Positions 27,001 through 42,000 of a stretch of 64,000 nt of DNA are shown one piece after another. A program made the translations under genes and the position numbers. Source of the stretch: Conchocele bisecta (Eukaryota; Mollusca; Bivalvia; Lucinida; Thyasiridae); contig JAQRGA010000033.1 of the NCBI GenBank assembly GCA_029237695.1, positions 124,001 through 188,000 on the forward strand. The letters are read 5' to 3'. Each line of letters opens with the position of its first letter. Position 1 is the stretch's first letter. The notes under the pieces were generated by a model. The model saw only the letters and a program-made list of their open reading frames with translations. It had not been told where the DNA came from and searched no databases.

Positions 27001-30000
27001 CAAACAATTTGAGCCCAGGTCTGGTATTTTCTTACCTTCGCGTATCGCATCTGACATTATTTTTCGCTCAAATAGATTTTGAAAAAAATGCATGTTTTTC
27101 CAGAAATGTCATCAGAAATTGACACAAATTTCAGAACTCACGCGGAATTAAATTCCGCACGTGCTCTGAACTTTTTGTCCATTTACTACATCATTTACAT
27201 AAAATATGATTGATTATTTAAAACAATATCGTCCAAATACAGTGTTTCAAGGGAGGTAATTCCAGAATCCGGTTCATTCACTATTCAGGCTGGATAACAA
27301 TGCGATGCTGTTCCTGATGTTGGATATATTGGACGGAGAGGAAACCTTTGTCAAGGTATGACATCACTTTAACAAGGGACTTTGACACTTTCAATCAGCC
27401 AATTATGCAATCAATCAGTCAATCAATCAATCAACCAATCAGTCAATCATCAAATCGGTCAATCAACCAACCAGTCAATCAACCAACCAATCCACAGATT
27501 TTTAGCTGCAGGCAGGAGCTTTGAGCTCCGACTGTGTTCTTGCTTCTATTCCTCAAGTCTGTATATTCAATCAACAAATCAATCAATTGAATTGGTCAAT
27601 ATATCATTCAGCCAATTAACCAACCAATCAGTCTACATAGGGTTGACCTCTAACTGTGTTCTTACTGTAGTTGCGGGCAGTAACTCTTAACTCTGCAAAA
27701 CTCCCGTACCGGTACGGGCGTTTTGCAGAGTTACTGCCCACAACTATTCCTACTGTTAGGGATGGGTTGTGGCCTAGGGGTTAGAACACCTGACTTCCAA
27801 TCCGGAGGTTGTGGGTTCAATCTTGCCATAGAACCAATCAGTCAATACCAATACATCAACCCAACCAATCAGTCAATACCAATCCATCAACCCAACCAAT
27901 CAGTCAATACCAATCCATCAACCCAACCAATCAGTCAATACCAATCCATCAACCCAACCAATCAGTCGATACCAATACATCAACCCAACCTATGAGTCGA
28001 TACCAATCCATCAACCCAACCAGTCAGTCAATACCAATACATCAAGTCAACCAATGAGTCGCTACCAATCCATCAACCCAACCAATCAGGCAATACCAAT
28101 ACATCAACCCAACCAATCAGTCAATACCAATACATCAACCCAACCAATCAGTCAATACCAATACATCAACCCAACCAATCAGTATATACCAATTCATCAA
28201 CCCAACCAATCAGTCTATACCAATACATCAACCCAACCAATCAATCAATACCAATCCATCAACCCCAATCCATCAACCAACCAATCAGTCATACCAATAC
28301 ATCAACCCAACCAATCAGTCAATACCAATACATCAACCCAACCAATCAGTCTATACCAATACATCAACCCAACCAATCAGTCAATACCAATCCATCAACC
28401 CAACCAATCAGTCAATACCAATGCATCAACCCAACCAATCAGTCAATACCAATACATCAACCCAACCAATCAGTCTATACCAATACATCAACCCAACCAA
28501 TCAGTCAATACCAATCCATCAACCCAACCAATCAGTCAATACCAATACATCAACCCAACCAATCAGTCAATACCAATCCATCAACCCAACCAATCAGTCA
28601 ATACCAATTCATCAACCCAACCAATCAGTCAATACCAATCCATCAGCCCAACCAATCAGTCGATACCAATCCATCAACCCAATCAATCAGTCAATACCAA
28701 TCCATCAACCCAACCATAAGTCAATACCAATCCATCAACCCAACGAATCACCTAACAAATCACTCCACAGATGTTTAGCTGCAGACAGGGCCACACGGAG
28801 GGTAAAACGCGGACAGTGTTTCTACTCGTATCCACGAAGTCGCTGTATATCCTTGATCACCAGGTCTCCAAGAAGAAATTTACGAAGGAAGCTGTGATAT
28901 TTTATCTTGACATCGACTTTGTGTCCGTAAGTATACGTGCCATGACAAAAGGGGGTTATAGTTTGCGATCACTATTAAAATGTTTAATGGTTGAAACATT
29001 TTAACTGGCAATCTAATATTTTGATTGGCCAAGCATTTTTAGCATGGCTTGACATTGACCAGTCAGACTCCCAGATGTCGAACATCATGGAGTGTATGAA
29101 GTTTTTTAGACAGCTACATTATATTTGGCCAAAATGTCTGTCTAGGGACGGTGCTTTGTTTTGCATGCGAGCCACGTCTGACTGCCCAAGGTCACGGTCA
29201 CGGTCACAGAGGACTTATGTTCACCTTGTTGGTAAGGCAAATACGTTAAATTTGTTTTTGTTTGTTCAATAACTTGTTTTATTATATACCGGTACCTACC
29301 CATGAAATACATAGTTATACGGTGTAAATAAAAGTTGTATGTTCTCATCGATGAAATAAACAACTTCCGGTGAAAATACGACTACTTCCGCTATCTATAT
29401 TCATAACGCGCACCTGCAGTGCCGGCTGCAAATACACATTCATTACCGTATACAGTCTATAGTCTATAAAACTGCTAACTTCCATGGAGCGGTATATAAT
29501 AAATAGAATATTCATATATTTGCAACGAATATGACATATATGTTCATCTCGTGGTGTGAAATGTCCATATTTCACGAGTGCCGTCAGGCACTCGTGAAAT
29601 ATGGACATTCCACATCACTCGATGAACATATATTGTCATATTCGTTGCAAAAATATGAATATCCTCTATTTATTAGCTTGGGGATTGGCTTTGATGATAA
29701 CGATGCCCTTGGTATTTCCATTCTCTCAACTGATGGCCCACAACTGATGGTACACGTAACCCTGTCAACCCTAAGTAACTGGATTGGACTGTGATGTGTT
29801 AATTTTCCAACCAATCCAATTGCCACAAAATGAGATTCAGACTAGTCCATTTATAAAATGGGTGTGTTTGTTAGTAAAATTATGAAAATTACTTGCAAAA
29901 GTGCAGATCCTAATGAGACGGCTCGTTACGAGCCGGCTCATTTGGATCTACACTGTTGGCAAACATCACATAAGAGGTCTGTAGCGTTGAAAATGTAAAA

Positions 30001-33000
30001 AATTACTGCCGTATCTGTGTGTAATAAATTACAGTCTACACTCGTTACCTCAAACTGTCCAACTCAAAAGTCGGATTCAAAATTGAAAGTCAAACTCAAA
30101 AGTCAACTAAAGTCCAATTCTTGATCAGCAGTATGTTTTCCTATATAACGACTCTCGTTAACTCAAATATTCATGAACTTGAAGTATTTTCCACAGTTCC
30201 ATTGTCGTTGATAGGCCGTTAAACACCAATAATCAATCACTCAGTCAATCATTTCTCGGTCCCATTGACTTTGAGTAAACGAGTGTTAACTGTATGTCTC
30301 TGGTTTACAGCTGGGGTTGAATAGCCAGCTAATACAGATTGTATGCAAGAATAGACGGCGACAGCATTTCTTCACTACAGGAGACGAGCGAGTCACTATG
30401 TGAGTGTTTCTTGTGGCCATGTATTTATGTTCTACCCAAACACATTTTTTTGCTCACTCTGACAGTGTTAGAAATTAAGTTTTTCAGCAAGTAGCAAGTA
30501 CGTGCTACCTATTCTAAATGTTAGTGGCAAGTTCACCTTACCAATTAGCAACTTTCTGCGTCAGATCATCAGGGTCCAAGATAGCCCTTCAAAATAGGGG
30601 AAGTTTTCACTACATATTTGAGAAAATAGACCATTGAGGGACAAGTTTTTCACTATATTAAACAGAAATTTCCAAAATTTCTGTTTTATACAGTGAAAAA
30701 CTTCTCCCTCAACTCAAAATAGGGAGAAGTCAGACAATTTAAGGAGAGAATTTTGCCCTGTAAACTGATCCCCGCTTCATGTGCTCGCAAATATCCATGA
30801 TGTTGAAGTTGTTTAACCCATTACATTCGGAATACACCATTATGGGTATGAATTTTTTTAAATAAATCATTTACATTTTTGTTATTTCTCAATGAAAGTA
30901 TATGTTGTGACCACTCATTTGAACCGTCTCGACGAGACGGTTCAAATGGTGGTCACAACATATATTTCTGAGCTCATTTTAAGAAAATATGCTCCAATAA
31001 TGAGATTTTTTCAGATATTTACTTTTTCCCAACAATGACCACATGTTACCATTTTAGAAAGTTCTCACATCAGAGCTGCAGATAAGATGAGTATTGACGT
31101 ATTTTACGCAATTATTTTAGCTGAATACACATTGATTATCAAAAGTGGGGAGTACAAAATACACACAGCAATGTGAAAATACGCATTGATTTTCAAATTG
31201 AGTAATGAAAATACTGTAATAAAGTTGAAAATTCACTTAGTTGAGCCGCAAAAAGCAAACAGTGTTTGCGTTTTGCGCTCAAATAAGTGAATGTTTAAAT
31301 TTGTTATATTATTTTTATCATTTGTTCCCTATTTAGTAATGAAGAAAATCAATAACCCATTTGTGAAAGTAAAATACGCAATGATTTTGAAGTCAGGGGT
31401 ATAGTACGACTTTAGACACGAAGCTCTGTACATGAATTACATGTTTCTTTAAATTTAGCTTCGGGGAAGTTTGATGTTATTGAAAAGTACTATGTACAGC
31501 AGTTTTTGTCTCGCCCGCGAAGCGGAAAGCGAGACATAGATTTTGCTTTTCCGGAGTCGGCGGCGGCGTCATCATTCAATGTTGTTTTCGTGTTACGGTC
31601 ATTACTTCAACACCATGTCAGCTAGTCATCAAACTGTATACATACGTTTACTATGATATGTACATGTACATGAATATAGGACTGTTATAACAATTTTGGC
31701 GGGCCCCAGGGTCTTCAGGGTCAAGGTCAAACTCTATTTGTTAATACATTCAATGTTAAGTTTTCGTGTTACGTTTCGTGTTACGGTCATTACTTCAACA
31801 CCTTGTCAGCTACAGTCATCAAACATTATACATACGTTTACTATGATATGTACATGAATATAGGACTATTATAACAATTTTGGCAGGCCCCAGGGTCTTC
31901 AGGGTCAAGGTCAAACTATTTGTTAATACATTCAATGTTAAGTTTTTGTGTTGCGGTCATTACTTCAACACCTTGTCAGCTACAGTCATCAAACTTTATA
32001 CATACCTTTACTATGATATGTACATGAATATAGGACTATTCATTTTTTTAAGTTTTCGTGTTACGGTCATTACTTCCAACACCACCTTGTCAGCTACAGT
32101 CATCAAACTTTATACATCCCTTTACTATGATATGTAGATGAATATACGATTATTAAATTAGGACTATTAAAATGTTTTTCTCCGGCCCCAGGGTGAAGGT
32201 CAAGGCGGAACAAGGCGAGACATTTGATTCCGCGGATTCTTGTCTCATACAGGGATTTTGCATTCCGTATGAGAAAGATAAGGAATTAGTAATTGAGTAT
32301 TGTCACTCCATCATTTCTGAAGCAATTGGGTATTTCAAAATTTTAATTTGGTAAAATAAAATCACACTACTGTTTACACACCAACAGACAGCAATTATTG
32401 AATAGTTTGCTTCGAAATGAAAACATGTCTTGGCATTTCATTAAAATTGTCTCCTTGGAGACGATTCTAATGAAATACCAAGATGTGTTTTAATGGACAA
32501 TAAGCAAAATATGCTATATTTGTGGTCTGAACCTTTCTATTGCAATTCTGTGGTGTTTTCAGAGCCGTCATGGACTGTCTGGCGTCGGCAATGGAAAACA
32601 GTGATCTCAAACCAGCTAGACTGGAAGTGGATACGGATGCCCTGACACAGAAAATCTCCCTGCGGAAATATATCATGAAGGAGTGCAGATGTGAGGTAGG
32701 TGTTGTACAGGCAAGCCCCTTTATTGTGTATCCTGAAAATGTTTTTGGGGTACATATAGTTGCCAACCAGTCCGTGTGTTTGTCCGAGATTTGAGTTAAG
32801 GTTTTCGAGCCTACAGAGCTCCAGTTAAGATGCGTAATTTGACCAAATATTCCAGATATTTTTCTTAGTTCTTCACCAAAAATGGCAAGTTGGGAGTTCT
32901 TTAGAATCGTCTCAATGAGACGATTCTAAAGCACTCCCAACATGCCATTTTTGGTGAAGAAATAACAAAATTCCCCTCAAAGTTGATCAAATTACGCACC

Positions 33001-36000
33001 TTAACTGGAGCTCTGACCTACTAACTGTGTTACCTTAAAGGTACACGCCCACTCAGTAGGCACACAATGTTCTTTATATCAGAGACATCATCTGAGACAT
33101 TTTCTGGCTAAATAAACATTCATACACCAATACCCCACGTATTCATTGGCATTATTATACATTTTATATTAGACGTACATTTCCACACTGATATCAGGGG
33201 TGATAACTGTGTTTCCTTAAAAGGTTAACGGACATTACTATTTATTCTCTGTATTTATTTTTTGATGTGCAATGATCATACTTTATAATCTGTCGAAAAT
33301 TTTATTTAATTAGTATAAATAATTAAAAAAAATATCATGCTTGTGACTATTAGTAAAATAAATTTTATACGATGATTGTCTTTTTCATATTTTCATTCTA
33401 TAGCCAACGCATGTGACCCTTGTGCTCCAGGTCAAATGACTTTGAAATTTGTGTTTATGTTGTTTTTTTCGCATTAAAGTAATATTTTAGAGGGTACATC
33501 CGTTGGTGGTACCGATTTATTGTATGTGATTGTGACTGGAGAAATGGGGCTTGTGTGATTTATATTCAATTTGACTCCTCATGGGCTAGTATACACCTGG
33601 CGGGCGTTTCAATTATTGGATTCACATTTATTGAGCATAGGCTGCATATGCAGCCTATGCTCAATAAATGTGAATCCATCAATTGAAATTTCCAGACGAT
33701 CCTCAACTTGCACTTACGAACATTTTAGTCATACGAAGTTTAGTGAAACGGGCCCCTGGTGATCAAGTGTACGGTAGGTAGTAGCACAGGGGGCCATTTC
33801 ACTAAACTTTGTACGACTAAAATGTTCGTAAGTGCAAAATTATGAAAGTCTACATTTTTCACAATGTTTTCTTGTAAACAATTATTGGATTTACATGCAT
33901 ATGCAGCCTATGCTCAATAAATGTAAATTTATCAATTGAAATTTCCAGACGATCCTAAATTTGCACTTGCGAACATTTTAGTCGTACGATGTTTAATGAA
34001 ACGGCCGCCTGTAGCCTGATGAGGATCTATATTTGCTGTCATATGTATTATATGTCCGTCAATGACCAAAATATGAACAGTGCAAAACCCATAAACCCTA
34101 TTTCTCCAGTCAGTCGCATGTGTGTGGGTGGCAGGTGGGAGTATGTGATGGGTAATTTAACGATTGGGGTTCATCCTAACCGGAATTCCGACTGGAGACC
34201 TGGTTTGGCCCTTACAATACGTCTTTGGCATTTTGTATGTGACAGTTGAATCTGGTTATACCCCTTATGTGAGTATTACGATTATTCGTAATCCTATTTT
34301 AGGGGAAGGGGCCAAGTGACTGGTGTGGTATGGACCTGGCACCAGGTCAGGTTATTCTAATTTCAGGGCTGAATATATTTTTTCTCTGTAAATATTCCGT
34401 TCTGATTTTGGGATTTTCCCCCCAATGCAGCATGTTAAAATGGGATCAAACCCGTTTGCCGGCCTTACATGACCTTAGCTGTTAATAGGCCGTTAAACAC
34501 CAATAAACAAACAAACAGTCACATGTGTACTCAATAAACAGACCCGTAGTTGATCTTCGATAGTTTAAAATATAATTTTCTATATACATGTATGTGGCTG
34601 TGACTGGAGAAAAGGGGCTTGTGGGATTTGTGACTTGTGTAGTTCCTGATCAAATAGCACAGTCCATAGGGGCCGTTTCACTAAACTTTGTACAACTGAA
34701 ATGTGCGTAAATGTAAATGTAGGATCGTCTGGAAATTTCAATTTATGGATTTACATTTATTGAACATAGGCTGCATATGCATGCAGCCTATGCTCAATAA
34801 ATTTAAATCCAATAATTATTTACCAGAAAACATTGTTAATGTGAAATTCACAGACGATCATAATTTTGCGCTTACGAACATTTTAGTCGTACAAAGTTTA
34901 GTGAAACGGACCCCTGGAGCCTGATAGCCATATAACGATATATTGTGTGTTAGAAGCATTACGGCTGTTTCATCCGCACAGTCTGATCAGGATCTGCACA
35001 GTTCGCGATTCGCGAACTGTGCAGATCCTGATCAGACTGTGCGGATGCACAGGCTAATCTGGATGTACACTAGTCGCAAAACACTATTTCTCCAGTCAGT
35101 CACATATAGAGAAAATTATATTTGTCAGTATCAAAGATCACCCACGAGTGTGTATATTTTTTCACGTTAGCAAACGAGGCTTACACGCAAGCTTTAAACC
35201 AGTATAATAGCTGTAAAAACACTGTAAACACATTTATGCATGTAGATGGAGTGCCATTAAGTGCACTGTCGATGTAAATATTCCCATATGGCTGACGCAG
35301 AGCTCGTGTGTTATACTCCCTGGTTCACTGGGGCGATACGAGTTGGACTGGGAGGGTCATCCGTCGTATAAATCTCACGACGTCTGAGACACAGTGCCTC
35401 TGTCTCGGATGATGTCTCGGATATCCAATATGTAGTTTTCTGCTTCATGCACAATAAATGGCCTATATTAACCAATTACGTCATTTCATTTGATCAAATT
35501 CTGTATTGCTGTATTGCAATGTAAATATTTCCATATGGGTGTCTCGGTATATCGGGACACAGTGCTTTTCCAATCACCACATTTCGCTTGATCGAATTCC
35601 AAACAGTTTGCGTTGTATTGCAATGTCGATGTAAATGTTTCCAGTTGGGTGGCGCGGAGTACATGTATATCGGGACACAGTGCTTTTCCAATCACCACAT
35701 TACACTTGATCGAATTCCAAACAGTTTGCGCTGTATTTCAATAAAAATGTGAATATTTCCAGATGGCCGACGCAGATCCCGTGTGTTACTCTCTAGTACA
35801 CTGGGAGGACCCGAGCCACAATGCCGGCTCGTGCGAGTCGGACCGAGAGGGCCGTCTGTTGTATAAGTCCCACGAGACGGCCAACATGCTTGGAGCACAG
35901 ACTTGGAGACCCGCGTATGCCGTGTTGAAGTGAGTTGGTAGGGACATAGAGAATACCAGGGTAGTGTCTTTTGATAACAAGTTTATCAGGCAAGGCTAGG

Positions 36001-39000
36001 AAACGCTTAGGAATTCCCTTCGGAATTCCTACCGTTTCCAAGCCGAGCCTGATAAACTTGATATAGAGCTCCAGATAAGGTGCATATTGGCGTATTTTAC
36101 ACACTTATTTTAGCTGAATACGCATTGATTATCGACAATGGGAGTATGAAATACTCACAGCCACATGAAAATACAAATTGCTTTTCAAATTGAGTAGTGG
36201 AAATACTGTAATAAAGTTGAAACTGTACATACCGGTAGTTGAGTAACACTGTTTGCTTGTGAATAAGTAATAATTCACTCAAATAAGTGAATGTTTAAAT
36301 TTGTTTGCACAAAGCTTATCTGGAGCTCTGTTGATATCAACATACACTAGACTGGTATTCTATTTATCAGGTAACTTTTTATGCTATTCTATAAGTCTCA
36401 CGGGACGAACAACACTGTTGTGTGCACAGGCCTGCGTACGCTGTTGACGTGAGTTGGTAGAAATGAAAGTAGACTGTGATAGTTCTCCGTTTGATGTAGG
36501 ACTACACTGGTCGTAGACTCTATAAGAGTTTTTAGCTCGGCTGTTTGAAGAATTCAATAGGGAGAGCTTATGTTGCCATGCCCTCATCGTTGTTGGTATT
36601 GTTGTCGGTGTCCGTGTACAGTTTTCAATCAAGTTTGTATCTTCATTACTATTAGTCATCCCACCACCATATGTGTACATAATCATGAGCCAGTGGTATG
36701 TATCGGAACCCACCACCAAACTCATGACCTTCATGTGACCTTGAACTGCTTTTGCCAATTTACTTAGCAATTTCCCTTGGTTAAATGTTTAGTTAAGTTT
36801 GTATCTTCAATACTATTAGGCCGACGACCACCATACGTGTACATACTCATGAGCCAGTGGTTTGTATCACAACCCACTGCCAAACTCATGACCTTCAGGT
36901 GACCTCGAACTGCTTTTGCCAATTTACTTAGCAATTTTACCCGTCTCTATATGACCTTAGCTGTTGCTGGGACCCATTCACTTTCACTTTATAGCAATTT
37001 TCCTGTTTTAAATGTTTAGTTAAGTTTGTATCTTCAATACTATTAGTCCTACAGCCACCATACATTCACGTAATCATGAGCCAGTGGTATGTATCAGAAC
37101 CCACCGCCAAACTTATGACCTTCATGTGACCTTGAACTGCTTTTGCCAATTTAATTAGCAATTTCTCTTGGTTAAATGTTTAGTTATGTTTGTATCTTCA
37201 ATACTATTAGTCCTACAGCCACCATTCATGGTCATAATCATGACCCAGTGGTTTGTATCAGAACCCACTGCCAAACTCATGACCTTCAGGTGACCGTGAC
37301 CTACTTTTACCCATTTACTTTTTTCCCTAATTTTCCATGGTTAAAATTGTTGGTCAAGTTTCTGTTTTCAATACTATTAGGCCTACAGCCACCATTCTAG
37401 CACACAATCATGAGCCAGTGGTTTGTGTATCACAACTGGCTGCCAAACTCATGACCTTCAAGTGGCTGCCAAACTCATGACCTTCAAGTGACTTGACTTA
37501 CTTTTGTTCATTTAGTTAGCAATTTTCCCTGAAATCTTTATTATTAATGGAAAATTATTTTGGTATTACTATTAAACTGCCAGCTATGCTGTTCTCAAAC
37601 AGCTTGTGTTAGTTGAAGCACTGTTACTTAAAATAGTATACATGCATACGTCAAAATACATAGACCGTAGCTCTGAATATGGATTTGAAAACATTACTTG
37701 TTTATGTGAATTTATTTTCTTAAGTAAACCATCACTAAGTGAAGTAAGCCATACAGTTGCACAATATTCTCTGAAGGCAGAATTGGCCTATGTAAATTAG
37801 GATGTTGTTGATTCAGCGATTCGTGAATTGACAATCCCCCCACCCACTTGAAGAGATGTGCTGTGACTCGGGTAGAATTCAGGACTCCAATACAGTACAG
37901 AAGGTTGTGCGTTCAAAACCTATCCTATATAGGCATGAACAATACATTACTGTCTGTTTCACGAAAGCTGCCCAAATTTTACGGCCATATAAACAATTCG
38001 AAAACAATATTTTGTTCGATAATATTAAATTAAAGGAAAATTTAAGATGAGCCTTCTTTTTATTTCGTGAAATTCGGTCAAATATTGGTTTTATTACGAA
38101 AAATTGATTTCTCTATGGGAATTTAACATGTGGGAAAAAGAGGTAAAAGGAGTGTGGGAGGAGTCAAAAAAATTTGGAAATTGACTCCGAAACCTAGCTA
38201 GATAGCTTGGATATGATCTAACTAAGAAAACAAAAGTTAAATTTTAAAAATCGGTCCAGTATTTCTAAAATTCAAAAATATTTCCCCATGTTAAATCCCC
38301 ATAGACATCTTCACTCCGTGAAGATGTCTATGGGGATTTAACATGGCGAAATTGTTTTTTCCCAATAAAATCAATATTTAACCAAATTTCACGAAATAAT
38401 AAGAAGGCTCATTCTTAATTTTTCCTTTAATTTAATATTATCAAAAGAAATCTTGTTTTTGAATTGTTTATATAGCCGTAAAATTTGGGCAGCTTTCGTG
38501 AAACAGAAAGTAATAGTATTTCCATCCCACTGGTCTGTCGGATGAGACTTTAAAACTGTGGTCCCGTCCCTATATGGCCTTAGCTGTTGCTGGGACGTTA
38601 AACCCCATTCATCTCATCTCCCTATTCATCTCATCTCATCTCATCTCGTCCCACTCACTTGTTGTGCCTGAGGGTTGATAGTCTAGCGGAAGATTATTGG
38701 TCTTAAGTACCAGTAGCCTATTTCACCAACATTGCAAAGCATTCTTTTCTAGCAAAGTATACTTTGAGGGAGAAATTTTCAATTTTAGGATAAATTTATT
38801 AATTTTTATTATACTGAATTTATTACATTATCACAGCCATTATGGCTGTGATAATGTAATAAATTCAGTATAATAATTCTGCATACTTTAATCATGAAAT
38901 ACATGCATTTGTTAGTTCTATTTGAAATAATGCATTTCAGGAAAAATAAATGATTACTCCCTCAAAGTATACTTTGCTAGAAAAGTATACATGTACTTTG

Positions 39001-42000
39001 CAATTTTGATGAAATTGGCTACTGAGGTTGTGACTTTCATCACATCCTAGGCAAAAAAGAAAGACTTGTATGGTAATATTTCTATGTCGGCAATCTTTCA
39101 GAGAAGACTTGAAACCAACGTCCCATCTCTATATGACCTTAGCTGTTGCTCGAGCATAAAGCTCCAATCAATCAATCTTGACTTCTATTTGTGTATAAAA
39201 TCATTAAACGGACATTGAACCCTGTTAAATTATAAGGTTCGAAAATGCCCGGCCGTGGGTAAACGTTTGTCGTGGCACGAGGGAACTGTTTGAACCCCAA
39301 GGCCATAGGCCGCGGGTTCAAACAGTTCCCGAATGCCACAACAAACATTTACCCACGGCTGGACATGGTCGAATGTTATTGTTACATTTCGTGTAAATTG
39401 AGGATATATGCAGTAATTTTGGTACTTTGATCTGCTCCATTCAAACAGCTGATTTACACATACATGTTCCGGGGCCACAGTAAACATCGTGTGATGTAAC
39501 TGCATCAATTTCAAAATTTCAGTGCAACCGTTGTGAACTGGTCTGGTGATGTAATGGCACGTTCTATGGTAACGTCATGAGACCCACTCATTACGTAGGT
39601 GTTGGCTTGGCCTCGGAATGAGCATTGTCTACAGCCATGCTCAAACAGCACGCGCTGTACGTTTGAACACTGCTTGAGCGGTGTCAAACAACGGAAGTCA
39701 TGTAACAATAATCAATCAATCTGATTTAACTGGGTCTAATGTCCGCCATATCTGTTGTCACAGGGACTGCATGTTGTGTCTTTACCTGGACAAGAACGAC
39801 AGCAAGCCGGCACATTTCCTAAGTATGGGCGGGGAGCAGTGTGTCGGCTGTAAACGCGACTTCAACTCAGACAGAAACCACTCGATACGCATCATGCTGG
39901 CTGACGGCAGTTACTGGAGTATAGCGCTCGCCTCCGAGATGGAAGCCAATAACTGGATACAGGGGCTGTGTCAGGCCGTGTCTGAGGGACTACAGGTATG
40001 TGTGGTGTGTGGGACTGGTATATATATATGTATATAGTATATATGATGCCAGTTACTGGAGTATAGCGCTCACCTCCGAGATGGAGGACAATATCTGGAT
40101 ACAGGGGCTGTGTCAGGCCGTGTCTGAGGAACTACAAGTATGTGTGGTGTGTGGGACTGGTATATTTATGATGGCAGTTACTGGAGTATAGCGCTCACCT
40201 CCGAGATGGAGGACAATATCTGGATACAGGGGCTGTGTCAGGCCGTGTCTGAGGAACTACAAGTATGTGTGGTATGTGGGATTGGTATATATATGATGGC
40301 AGTTACTGGAGTATAGCGCTCATCTCCGAGATGGAGGCCACATGTCAGGGACTACAGGAACATTTCTATATCGGGTGATTCATCAAACAATTTCCCAGAT
40401 GTAATTTCCTGTATTAACACAGACACCTTTTTATGGAGACATTTGTAATTTCACATAGTGATAGTTCATGATGTTGTCTATAACTCCTATCAATTTTATC
40501 ATGATTGACCGAATACTGTACAAATGACTGATGCAACATGCCAGGTTTGAACTAACAATATCATCGATGCAGGACTAGCAGATTTTCTCTGTCGGCATAC
40601 CTGTGGTCCCGGCATAACATCTGTAAGTGTCAATCAGTGCTAAGAAGAACATACACCCATCATGACTTTACCACGACACGTGTAGGTTATCCAAGAAGCT
40701 GATGGTTTAGGCCGTTCGTTCCACGTGTGGAAAGACGGGTATTCACTTTGTCAACGCGGAGAAAGTGATAGCTACATATCATTATTAGAGAGCGGTTTGT
40801 TTTGTGACTGTCGGCATCTGTACCCAAATGATGACTATGTGTTGTCGCCGGTTGGCGCAGCATCATGTACCAGCAGGGCAACACATTCTTCTATTGAGGA
40901 TGCTACAACAGAGTTCATTAAACAAGATGAGTGGCCGCCACAAACTCCGGACTGTAATCCAATGAACGACTCGGTGTCGGATTCTCTTTGCGGGAAAGTT
41001 TACAGTCGTAGACAAGAATAATCCACTGAAGCGGAACTCAAAGCAGAGATATGTTGAAATCAGAAGCAGTATTTTTTCATGGAAAAAACGTATGGGCACT
41101 GTGGAATGGGATGGCAGGCCGATCGACCATAATGGTCGATCGGCCTGCCATCCTCTTCCACCGTGTAGTTACATCATGCACAGAAGTTGGTACGTTTTGT
41201 GGAACTGCAGAAGTTTTCACGTCACCTTTATTTTTATGCCCCACCACGATAGTGGAGGGGGCATTTAGTGTTACCCTTGTCCGTCCGTCCGTCCGTCCGT
41301 CCGTCCGTCCGTCCGTCACGAAACTTTACCGCTCGGGTAAGTTTGGCCTCATTTATTATCAAAGCGATATGTGGGGCATCCGTGTTCTATGAACACATTT
41401 TCTAGTTTTTAACAATTATTGTTTCTGTAAAACCTCATTATTTCGAATATTCTGTGTCTAAAATAATTTCTGTTGTTGAAATATTATCATTCATAGATGT
41501 GTAAATGATATTCATGGAAGAAAGTAGTTTATTAATGGAAAAAAAAAATTTGAATTAATAAAATTGTAGTTATTATAATATTATGTCATATCTCGTATAG
41601 ACAAGCCATGTGATTGTGTACATAAGAAGATGTATGTTATGTACCGCAGTACGGTAACATAGTCAATAACACGTTCCACTATTGATTGGAATGTGTCGGT
41701 TCCAGCCTCAATCAAACTGCGATTATTTCCAATGATGTATCGCTAGTGATAATGGGCCATTTCACTAAACTTTGTACGACTAAAATGTTCGTAAGTGCAA
41801 ATTTAAGATCGTCTGGAAATTTCAATTGATGGATTTAAATTTATTGAGCATAGGCTGCATGCAGCCTATGCTCAATAAATGTAAATCCAATAATTGTTTA
41901 CAATAAAACATTGGTAAAAGTGCAATTTACAGATTATCATAAGTTTACACTTAGTGAAACGGGCCCCAGGTTCGAACCTCGATCGGACTAATTTCCCCAT

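Noticed and set aside
27790..27832. tRNA gene
   Set aside because: Only a B-box-like piece of a SINE head; no complete cloverleaf can be drawn.
27833..28742. CRISPR-like regular array
   Set aside because: Direct repeats without spacers in a eukaryotic intron; a minisatellite.
27382..28897. Long Gln/Asn/Pro/Ile-rich open frames (up to 221 codons)
   Set aside because: They are the 31-bp minisatellite read in all three frames; the unit simply lacks stops. Only 28771-28926 is a real exon.
40000..40191. Alternative PH exon from the tandem copies
   Set aside because: No pyrimidine tract or acceptor precedes the copies; better read as dead duplicates until RNA shows otherwise.
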